Below, piece after piece: positions 12,495 to 22,048 of a stretch of 64,000 nt of DNA. The notes below the pieces were generated by a model that searched no databases, had not been told where the DNA came from, and was given only the letters and a program-made list of their open reading frames with translations. The translations under genes were made by a program, and so were the position numbers. The stretch is from positions 69,089-133,088 of the forward strand of contig NW_001799041.1 of assembly GCF_000165425.1 (NCBI RefSeq), given 5' to 3'. Origin of the DNA: Paramecium tetraurelia. Lineage: Eukaryota; Ciliophora; Oligohymenophorea; Peniculida; Parameciidae. How positions within the stretch are numbered: position 1 is the first letter of the stretch; the number at the start of each line of letters is the position of its first letter.

Positions 12495-13126
12495 ATAAAA
12501 AATTAATTAAAAAATAATTATATCGTTGAATATGTAAAATCTCTTTCTACAAATAACAATTAATTTATTAAAATGTTATTAGATTCGATATTCTTAATTC
12601 AATCTAATAAATAAGTACTTTGGAAAATACCATTTTGTTTTTACATTATTGATAATTAATACAAATTTCCATGGTCAAAAATTCATCATACATTTAGTTA
12701 AGAAATGTGATGCTATTCATTAGATGCTGATTAATAAATTAAATCTAAATTTTAACTTTTGTAAAACTAGATTTACAACAAAAGCAAATTTTCTTTGCAG
12801 TTAAAAGACTGAGAATTTTTATTTTTCAAATAAATTTGGAACAGCATCTTAAGTAAATATCATTCTTAAGCCAAGTGACCAAAACTCTAATGGTCATAAT
12901 ATTCTATTTGAAAAATCCAAAAATAATTAAATTAAATGTATTTTTGTAAAAACTATAAAGTATACTCAAATACTAACATTAAGTAAAAATAAGTGGTGAG
13001 AATAGAATAAGAAGCAAATATATTATTTTATGATAAGGTTAGTATGTAAAATAATGATGTCCATAATATATTAATGACAATGATTGTTTTAATTTTTAAA
13101 TAAAAAAATAACAAAGATTTTAATTA
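12495..13126. other. AT-rich intergenic stretch
   Basis: No convincing frame on either strand. It lies between divergent genes and presumably contains both promoters. Confidence 0.5.
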
Positions 13127-13561
13127 ATGAAGGGATAGGCTGAATAATAGAAGGGAGCAACAAAGACTGTCAAAAAAGTTAAAACAACAAATAAAAGAGC
13201 TCCAGTTAGGTAGAATTTAGCATTTAAAATTAGATTATGGGTTAAGGCTGTATTTACAGGTTTTAGAAGATCGAAAGTTTAATAGAATGAAAACCAAGCA
13301 TTACTCAAAATTGAACACGTCAATGATGTTGCTTCAAGTAGATTCTATTGGGGAAAAAGAGTTGCATACATTTACAAAGCCCATTCATTAAAGAATAACA
13401 CCAAATTCAGAGTATTTATTAATTTCATTCAGGCAATTTGGGGACGAATTAGCAAATCTCATGGAAGCAATGGAGTTGTTACTGCTCGTTTTGGTAGAAA
13501 TCTTCCTCCAAGAGCTATTGGATCAACCCTTAGAGTGTTCCTTTATCCAAACAGAGCTTGA
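13127..13561 (+). CDS. RPL33: Ribosomal protein eL33 (L35A)
   Basis: Cytosolic large-subunit protein of about 136 residues. Family signatures are ENQALLKIEHVNDVASSRFY, YWGKRVAYIYKA, IWGRISKSHGSNGVV, RFGRNLPPRAIGSTLRVF and a C-terminal LYPNRA. There is a Lys-rich N-terminal extension. A 21-nt intron (13412-13432, GTATTTATT..ATTCAG) should be removed: it inserts seven residues exactly where family members read NKFRVIWG, and its length is a multiple of three without a stop. Ends at TGA 13559. Confidence 0.93.
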
Positions 13562-13739
13562 ATTCACATATACAATATACAATAATACATTAATCAAGTT
13601 TTAATTTGATTTAACCCAATAGATACATAATTCTTAGCTTTATTTAATTTTCTCTTATTTTATGAAAAAAAATCAATTCTTTTTTTAGACATTAAAAATC
13701 TATAATAAAAATTAAGATAAAAATTGACTATTAATAAAA

Positions 13740-14476
13740 ATGATGTTACTAGGATCTTCTTCTCCAATAGAAACGAATAAGTCTCTAAGATTTGCAACTT
13801 AGTTTTGAAAAAATCCAAAATTTACAATAAAATTGAATTTGATTTAGAACTGTAATAGTTGGATCATATCTAGTTTATCTGAGTTATCAGGCACTATAGG
13901 CATAGAACAATTAACAGTATTACATTAAGTTATTTTCAATTGCTGCTGAAGTGTTTTTGCTTAATGAACTTGCTAGAAAAACAAAGAATGTTATTTCTGT
14001 TTTAGAATTTTAGTACTTAATTTTGAAAGCTAAAGCATTTAATCGAGAATATTTTAGAAATTATTAAAATGATACAATATTGATTTTTGTTATTTCAAAC
14101 TAAGTATGAGTCATGAAAAATTTAATTGTAATCAAGTGAGAAAATATTGGAAATATTGAAAGAGATAGGCTTATCAAGAATTTAATTGAGTTGCGAGATG
14201 ATGATTTATGTTAAGGAGATAACCCTCAAGCTAAGCTTTATTATCTCACTAAAGTACTTTTAACTCTTTGCTGAATCTGAATTTTATAAATAAATGGTAA
14301 AAATTCAAATTGAATTAAAATAAAATAATTTATTTATTTTTTTATGGCTGATCAAATAAAAGTTCTAAATAAACACTTTTTTTAAGAAATGGTTTAAAAA
14401 ATACTTAATAGTTTTGTTATTTAGATTTCAATATCCTTTATTAGATCAAGCAGGACATTTCTATATTGATGATTGA
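13740..14476 (+). pseudogene. Unidentified coding relic
   Basis: The ATG at 13740 opens a protein-like frame that meets a TGA after 22 codons and continues in the same frame with good amino-acid composition (WIISSLSELSGTIGIEQL). Further protein-like stretches follow in shifted frames (FLLNELARKTKNVISVLE; LIELRDDDLCQGDNPQAKLY). Introns of usual size do not repair all breaks. Most likely a decayed gene. No family is recognised. Confidence 0.35.
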
Positions 14477-15192
14477 AAATAATTTAGCAAGCTTTACTAA
14501 CGATATTGACCTCAATCACAAATTGACATGCTATTTTTTTATTAAGAAAACGTAAAATTTGTGTAAGAATATTTAAATACAAAATGCTTCATATATATTT
14601 TTTATATAATTAAATTGATTATAATTTGTGAAAAATTTTGGTGCATTAAGTCAATTAAGGAATAGGGGTTCTCTTTAAAGGTATAGAATGAAATTATTTA
14701 AAAAATAAATTATCAAAATTGAATATGGTTTTGATAAGTAAAAGAAAAATAATAGTTATAAAATTTATATGGATATCCCAAAAGTCATCACAGGCCATAG
14801 TGCATTATTGATAAGAAAATTGATTTTAAATACATTATAAAATAATAGTAGATGATATTGAAATAAAGCAACAAATTTTTGAATTGGAAATTTTATACAA
14901 ATACTTATTATAATAAAGAAGATGAAAGAAAACAAATAAAAATTTTCTAAAAACTAAAAGATAGTTTAATGTTGAATATAATGAGGTGATTTAAAATGTT
15001 GCTGAAATAATTTTAAGTTAATAGGGTATAAATATATATAAATATATATAAGTATTATGTGGTGATTCATTAAAAATTTGAGATTCATAAATTAATAATT
15101 GGTTTAAAAATTGAAATAATTGTTGTTGAAGACGCAATAATAAAAAATGAATTAGTAAAATATAGATTCTTAAGAAGGGATATAACACTGTA
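14477..15192. other. Intergenic, nothing recognised
   Basis: AT-rich, many short poly-A/T runs, no supported gene or RNA. The minus strand happens to be free of TGA over a long distance here, but the translation is low-complexity and not protein-like. Confidence 0.4.
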
Positions 15193-15699
15193 AATGCACA
15201 GATAACTAGTGTGTTGAGTAATGTTAATGCAAGACTGGTGGATAATGCAAATGTACTAACTGTAAGTGCAGTGATTGCTAATGCACAGATAAATAATGTG
15301 TTGAGTAATGCTAATGCAAGACTGGTGGATAATGTAAGTGTACAAACTGTAAGTGCAGTGATTGCTAATGCACAGATAAATAATGTGTTGAGAAATGCTA
15401 ATGCAAGACTGGTGGATAATGTAAGTGTACTAACTGTAAGTGCAGTGATTGCTAATGCACAGATAAATAATGTGTTGAATAATGCTAATGCAAGACTGGT
15501 GGATAATGTAAGTGTACAAACTGTAAGTGCAGTGATTGCTAATGCACAGATAAATAATGTGTTGAATAATGCTAATGCAAGACTGGTGGATAATGTAAGT
15601 GTACTAACTGTAAGTGCAGTGATTGCTAATGCACAGATAAATAATGTGTTGAGAAATGCTAATGCAAGACTGGTGGATAATGTAAGTGTACAAACTGTT
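15193..15699. repeat. 87-bp tandem repeat, about 5.8 copies
   Basis: Direct repeats with a period of 87 bp (units begin near 15193, 15280, 15367, 15454, 15541 and 15628), almost identical. Successive copies alternate strictly between GTACTAAC and GTACAAAC at one site and vary at a second (TTGAG/TTGAA + T/A AATG). 87 is a multiple of three and neither strand has a TGA inside, so both can be translated: the plus strand reads NANARLVDNV..TVSAVIANAQ per 29 residues, the minus strand gives a hydrophobic repeat. The plus frame has no ATG before the array. Whether it is coding cannot be decided from sequence. Confidence 0.9.
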
Positions 15700-15925
15700 C
15701 CTGCTAATTGCCTTAAAAATAAGATATACAATGAGTTCATATATAATATTATGCAAACAATTAATATATAAATATTTTAAACACTATAATATTTTGATTA
15801 CCTACCTAACTACAACCTTTTTTAATTTATATTGCATTAATTTTTTCCATTTCTATTTTTTTTTAAATATTTACTTTATAAATAAATTAGATTATTATTT
15901 ATTCATTGTACATATATATTAGACT
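15700..15925. other. Short AT-rich spacer
   Basis: Flank of the repeat array and the 3' region of the phosphatase gene. No feature seen. Confidence 0.4.
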
Positions 15926-16939
15926 TCATTTAAGACTTGGAAACAATATTTATTTACCACCAGCGTTAGGCGAATTAATATTTAAATTATCTCTTAGAAT
16001 TTCTTCTTCATTGACGACAATTTTATTAGGTGTCTATGTGCATCTATCCTCTGACATTGAATCATTTTATTTATCATTTAATTCATCATTTATATCTTCC
16101 TCTTTTTATATTTATGCAATTTTTGCCTAAAGACCTGATTTGACGAGTATTTTATGTTCTTCCAATTTAGGAGTATCAGCTGGACTTAGTAGTTTATCTC
16201 TTTAACTATCAGAACTTGTTGGGAAATCAAAGAATAATTATTTTATCCCCATAACATCAACATATTCAAATTTATCGAAGTGAGCATACTTAAATAGCCA
16301 TTCATGTACAGGCCTAACATCTTGAAACTTGGATTAAGTTAATTCGATACTTATGATAGAAGCTTTAAAAAAGGAATTAAAAGCGTTAATTCCTAATCTG
16401 TTTTATCTTCAAAATAGTTTAAAATGTGCACGGCATTCATTGGCTAAAACATAAAAGAGTTAACCGAGTTCTAATGTCTAAAATTTTCATACATCAATTA
16501 AAATCACTGAATCAAGTTTTCTTTTTAATAAAGAAAGATCCTTAACAAGAATGTCTTTGTAAACTGTGCAATTTTCTCTAAACAATCTTAAATCAACCAA
16601 GCCATGAGGATCCAAAAAATCAATAACAGAATTTGCATATTCACTAATACTAGCAGTGAAAATGATCAGCTCAAAATATTTAGAGGCTTCTTCAATAAAA
16701 TCATGAGCACCTGGTCTGATGTTAACATAAATTTTATATTTTTAATCGTTCATAGTAACCTGATTAGTTTTACACTTACTTCTACAATTAAATCATTAAC
16801 TTTCATTGGCTCGAAAGAGCTGTGAACCAGTGTTTCATCCAAATCAATTACAAGAGTTTTTCTCCCCTTATCTAATAAAAAATTACTTAAGATCTTTCAG
16901 TTTATTGTGGGATTTCAATGGGATTCTTAATCTATTCAT
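15926..16939 (-). CDS. FCP1/SCP-like (CTD small phosphatase / NIF) protein phosphatase
   Basis: HAD-superfamily Ser/Thr phosphatase of the RNA polymerase II CTD phosphatase type. The catalytic motif DLDETLVHSS, with both aspartates, is followed by VNIRPGAHDFIEEASKYFEL, IFTASISEYANSVIDFLDP, LFRENCT, KDLSLL, ILID..NSVNSF and NYFEDKTDQELTLLIPFL, a full NIF domain. Introns: a 25-nt one (16862-16886, ending GAG) right before the catalytic motif, then 20- and 22-nt ones. The C-terminal 100 residues are Glu/Asp/Gln-rich and not conserved. Substrate unknown; the related Dullard and SCP enzymes act on CTD or lipin. Confidence 0.88.
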
Positions 16940-17565
16940 AACTTTAAGATTTAGTTTTTTGAAACTTTAGACACTTGCAAAGCAATTGAATTAAAGAACT
17001 AGTTTATTATCTCATTTTTTATTAAATATTTTTGAAATATTTTTATCATTTTTCAGATAAAATGTTTATTCTAATAGTTCAATAGATCTCTAAATATTTA
17101 CAGTTAGAATATTGTTTTATAATAAATAATATTTTGTAATTGTTTAATTAAACTTTCTTGCTAGGAATGTTTTAAAAATTGTTGAACTTCTAAATTTACG
17201 AAAATTAATATTATATAAATAGTAATCATCTAATATTTTATTATTAACTGTCATTAAGTAACCAAACAAATATAAAAATGCATCAACTTGCAGCGGAAAA
17301 GTCTAACATAAAATATGCAATCGTTGTTAAATGTTGAAATAATGATAAAAATAGTTGATAGATAGGATAAATGTACTAAAATATTATTTCTCAGATTTTA
17401 AAGGGAATAACTATATAATCATAACTGAAATGAAGTTGAATTCAGGATTTAATAATTAAATGATTACTTATATCAATTATTAGATAATAAAAATATCAAA
17501 AACTCAGTTATTTTTATAGACTTGTTATTGATTATAATCTTTTTACTTTAAATATCTAGGAAGAA
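16940..17565. other. AT-rich intergenic stretch
   Basis: No supported gene. A short frame MHQLAAEKSNIKYAIVVKC begins near 17278 but stops after 19 codons. Confidence 0.4.
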
Positions 17566-17840
17566 TTCTTTCATTCAGTTTAAATATTAATCAAGAAATA
17601 TTTTGTACACAATTCCATCCTTATCAAATTTTTCTGAAGATTCTGAAAAAGAGGTTGAGAGGTTTTACCTAGATTGGGGAAAGTATCTATCTTTTTGACT
17701 CATAGACTTACGGAGTCAAAATTGATTTAGATCCTTAATTATAGCAAGTAAAACAAGCAGTCTGAAATGAGTTGAACTTTTTTAAATACTCAATAAACTG
17801 GGAGTTAGACAATATAAAAACATAAAAAAAAAGAAATTAT
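17566..17840 (+). pseudogene. Unidentified coding relic
   Basis: Two overlapping-frame stretches with clear protein character: SEDSEKEVERFYLDWGKYL, then after a frame change DSQTYGVKIDLDPQLQQVKQ, interrupted by a TGA and continuing NELNFFKYSINWELDNIK in the same frame. No intron of normal size fixes both breaks. Probably a gene remnant; family unknown. Confidence 0.35.
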
Positions 17841-17880
17841 AAATTATCTGTTATTAATTGCTATCATAATTAATTCAATT

Positions 17881-19141
17881 TCAATTAGCAAGCAATTTTC
17901 TCTTAAGTTGTCCTAACTTTGAGGAGATTAGATCAACTGCAACTGCTACAACCCTCTTTTATTTAATTCTAAAAGTTGTTTAATATTTTACCTGTTGGCT
18001 GTGTCAGTATCATATTCATTTTTTTTAAGTCTGCAATCTGTTTCTCGATTATCCAATTCTCGAGTTTTGGCAACAATTTTTGAATCAACTTCAAACTTTT
18101 CATTTGATGCTTATTAAATTCTAGTTGATAATGATTCGACAAGTCCTAAAATTATATAATAAAAAACCTTCCATATATGTTCTATCTTAACTAGCTTAGA
18201 CTAATTAATCAGACAATAGGGTTTAGAGTAAATCAAAATTGCCAGATCTGAGTGCTTCTGCTTAATCTTCTCTAATTCTTTCGGATTAAATATAATTCTC
18301 AATTTATTTTAAGATTGATAAGACTTTTCTAGTCAAAACTTCTGCTTAAGAAGGTTCATCTTAAGCTTTGGCGGCTAAACGACTCATCATTTCAAGCATG
18401 GCTCTGTATCCTTCTAAATGTACCTAGAATAAGTTTTTAATTAACATGATGCTTCAATTTATTGACTTTAGCGGCTACTTAAGTGAATGATGTAAATTAT
18501 TAGCCTTAATCTTCTGCGTCATCAACTTCAGATTAATCATATTTGAAACTGTATGTTTCTTACAAGAATGAAGGTTCAGGTTTGTCAAATCTTTTTCTAT
18601 TTTTGACAAGTACGTCTAAATAACTATTGAAATATCCTTTAACTTGATTAACACCAAATAATGCTTATTCCAAATTATCTAATATAACTTAATATGTAAT
18701 GGTTTCTGTCTCTCTTTTATGAGTTTGATAATTGAGTTCTGCTTTTAGATCATTAATTTCATTATTTTTTCTTTCTAGACTAGCTACTGCTGACACTTTC
18801 TAAGGATTTAAGCTGTCTAATTCACTCTTAAGAGTTAAAGAATTGACAGTATTCTAATTAATTTGATCTTTTAAAGTATTTATATCAATGTCACAATTTT
18901 AGGTAATTCTAGCTATCCTTTTATCATCCCTTTCTTATTCATTCTCAAGGGTAGTTTCTAAACCTTAAACCATATCTATAAGATTAGAGACTACAGGATC
19001 GCCGGTTTGCAATTCCATCAAAATGGTTTGTAATATTGTTTAACCAAAGTTGGAGTTCTATAACTCCTCTACCTACTAATCAAAATCAGCAGCTTAGCTC
19101 CCAAGAATAAGTAGGAATGTAAGTACAATAGAAAACTTCAT
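17881..19141 (-). CDS. Trichocyst matrix-like secretory protein
   Basis: Starts with a signal peptide (MKFSIVLTFLLILGSQA) and the TMP-type motif NFGQTILQTILMELQTGDP. Long helical, charged, coiled-coil segments follow (LENEQERDDKRIARITQ; ERKNNEINDLKAELNYQ; TRELDNRETDCRLKKNEYD). The end, KLGQLKRKLLAN, needs a 23-nt intron (GTAAAATATTAAACAAC..TAG). Further introns lie near the middle. About 380 residues, the usual size range of trichocyst matrix precursors, which are cut into two mature chains. Only weakly like the member at 5252-6465, so it belongs to another subfamily. Expected in dense-core granules. Confidence 0.75.
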
Positions 19142-19910
19142 TATGAATATAAAATATATAATAACAAATCCGTTTTTATTAGTTTTATATTATTCCAATA
19201 TATTTGAATCAAATAGATGATGTTGAATGTGCCTTTTAGTTTTCATATCAGACCTCAAGGTAAAGATAGCACTCCATTCAATTATAATATCACATTTAGC
19301 ATATCAATTATTATTTTTATTATTCACTTTTTTACTTTGTTTACAATCTATGTATTTTCTCAGTATTTCAATAAGTTCTATCTCAAAGATAGCCATTTAT
19401 TTATTTATAATTTCAGATATAAATTGTAATTTATAATTTCTTACTACATCCTAAAAGGATAAATGATATTTTATATAAGATTTCATTATCTTATGAATGC
19501 TGTATTTAAATTAACTTATCCTACCTGAATATCTTCTTGAAAATTAATAATTATCCATATCTAAAACTCTATTTTCTCTCTTTATATATCCAATCCAATA
19601 ATTGAAAATTGCAAAAATAGATGTGAATATAATTATTTCTACATTTCGAACTGCTTAATTATTCTCCTATTCCATAGAATAATAATCCAAATTAGGATAA
19701 TAATATTTCCTATTCAAATTAAATAGTTATCCCTTAATTTCATAAAATAACCCTTAAGTAATTTGAATTTTTAATGATGAACTATATTTGCCTTTATTTT
19801 AACACCTAATATTAGTCTAGCCTTCATTCTTTATTCATATTCAAAATTTTTGTTTATAAAGATAAAAACATAATCTAAAGGTTTTAAAGTTGTAACTTTT
19901 TATTAAAATT
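19142..19910. other. AT-rich stretch with one weak ORF
   Basis: Mostly featureless. A 103-codon frame on the plus strand (19217-19528, MMLNVPFSFHIRPQGK.., one hydrophobic segment) is the only candidate. Its composition in the second half looks like translated AT-rich spacer, so I do not call it a gene. Confidence 0.35.
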
Positions 19911-20681
19911 ATGTCTTTATTTCATATTATAAAATCTGTTCTTTACTATTTGCTATTACCCTTAGTATTCGGAAGTACGGTTGATATTTCAAAATCTCAA
20001 AATGTTCTCAATAAATCTTTATAAGGGAAGACTTGCTAGGATAAGTGTAGAGATAATGATGATTATGATCGATGTTATATTGACTGTAAAATGGAGAAAG
20101 AAAAACCAATGATACAGATAATTAGCATAACTTGTATTGTTTTAGGATTGATGTTCATATTATTCTTAATTTGGAAACGAAATCAGGTCTTAAGATTATT
20201 TCGATGTATTCGAAATAGAAGGACAATAATGATGGAATCGTTCTTAAATAATGCAATTTTGATAAAAAACAATAGCCCTTTGTTGAACCAATTAAGAAAA
20301 GTGAATAAATTGCTAAGTTAATAGAAAAATGAATTGATATTTATATAAAATGGAAAACTTCACAAAGAAGAGAATGTCTAAATAACGTGTAAAATTGATG
20401 AGGAGAAACAATACATTTAGATTACTCTTTTGGGGAACGATAAGTATGGTATTTGGAGTGGCAGTGGATTTACCATCATGGATTTTAATTATTAAATTAA
20501 GATATGGTTTTTGAAGGATTATGAAGAACAACGAGAAGCAAGAATATCTGGGTTGTGGGAGCATCTCCTCTATTAAGGGGAATACGATGAAGAAGTAAAA
20601 ATCTTTAGTGGATAATGGCATTATGATGGATTTGAAAATGATTTAACTTATAGTGGTACTTGGTTACTAAAACTCATATGA
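19911..20681 (+). CDS. Small type I membrane protein, unrecognised
   Basis: Intron-less frame of 256 residues. An N-terminal signal peptide (YYLLLPLVFGSTVD) is followed by a short lumenal part with four cysteines (KTCQDKCRDNDDYDRCYIDC), a membrane helix near residues 68-88 (IISITCIVLGLMFILFLI) and a 165-residue cytosolic part ending SGTWLLKLI. No known domain. The Cys spacing suggests two disulfides outside the membrane. It could be a receptor-like or granule membrane protein; nothing in the sequence proves this. Confidence 0.65.
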
Positions 20682-20876
20682 ATATAGTATCTAATAGTTT
20701 GAATGCTTTAATTGCAATAGTTATCAATTAGATTCATCAGCTCAGAATTAATAGTTATAAATCAATTTTGCCAAAGTAGGTCCTAGAATAAATCGATTGA
20801 TATACTATTGAAATTAATGACAAATAAATCGTAAATAAATTTATTTTTACAAATATCATTAATCCTATGCTCTTAT

Positions 20877-21754
20877 CTACATCCAAGCTCACCACTTCAA
20901 AACTCTCCTCTTCTTAATTGTAAAGTCCCAAGAGATCTACAATTAATTATCTCAGTTAAGATTTGGATTCCCCAGCTAGACAGAGAATCAAATTACTTTC
21001 TGATAAATGGAATCACATTTAGAATGGAATTGATAAAGATAAACTTGAGAAGCGTGAAGTATTGGAGGAGAGAATCAAAATAATAGAGGATGTTTTAGCC
21101 TCTGAGAAGCCAAAAGATGAATAAAAATTTAAGGTATTGAAGGATTAAGTCTTAAAATTGTAAGATCAAGCGCATAATTAAAAATCAGAAAGAGAAGTAT
21201 GCATTAATGTTAATTAGGCATTTGATGATAAAAAAGAGAAAGACTTTAGAACACTTTCAGATAATGTAGCTCTATCTTTTGATTAAGAAAGAAATGCCAG
21301 AGGATAGGCAGAAACAAAGCTTTAAAAATAAATTGATGAAAGATTTGCTTAAATTACACTCACAATCACTAGAAACACTCATTAGTATGAAGATAGAAGT
21401 CAAGCAAAAATTGCTGAAGTTCTTTAGTAAGTCTAATTAGTTAAAAATTAATTAGATTAAGAAAGAAGATCAAGGTACTGATTGATTTTATGAAATCTTA
21501 GAGAAGAAGCAGCAGAATCTTTAACTGAATAAATCGATAGTGAAATTAACAAATTTTCAGACTAATTACTCGTTGAAAAGAAAGTCAGAGAAGAAACCTA
21601 AGGAAAAATATTTAGAATGATTGAGGATGTTCATGGAAAGCTACAATAAGACATCAGCTTTGAAAGAAGAGAAAGAGAAGCTACAACTGAAGCATTGCTG
21701 AAATTATTAGAAGACGCCTGCATTAAAATCGATAAAAATTTTAGATAATTCTGA
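20877..21754 (+). CDS. SF-assemblin (striated fibre protein)
   Basis: Filament-forming coiled-coil protein of kinetodesmal or rootlet striated fibres at basal bodies. About 283 residues, the family size. A basic Ser/Thr-rich head (SKLTTSKLSSSQLQSPKRST) is followed by an uninterrupted coiled-coil rod with the characteristic F/Q pattern (RTLSDNVALSFDQERNARGQ; LTEQIDSEINKFSDQLL; EREATTEALLKLLEDACIKI). One 27-nt intron (21475-21501). Beta-giardin and assemblins share this head-rod layout. The assignment rests on rod pattern and length. Confidence 0.85.
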
Positions 21755-22048
21755 TTTATAAATCGATTAAATATCAATTATATAATATTTATTTAATTTT
21801 ATACTTTCATCTTCTTTCATAATAGATAATTTTGTCTTTCGATCCTATAATTCGGGAGATTATAATAACACAATTAATCACCTTTTGTTTTAATAGTTAA
21901 CTGCTTATGATTATTGTATTAAATCCTCAAAATACTCCTAATCCTCACTTAGTCTTAAATTATATCGAATTTAAAAAAAAAATAGAAATAATAGAATTAT
22001 AAATGAAAATTAAATAAAAATCATCGATTGCAAAGTATTATTTAATAA

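Noticed and set aside
15018-15740. 240-codon hydrophobic minus-strand ORF over the tandem repeat
   Set aside because: It may be only the reverse reading of the repeat. The opposite strand is equally open, so coding is not shown for either.
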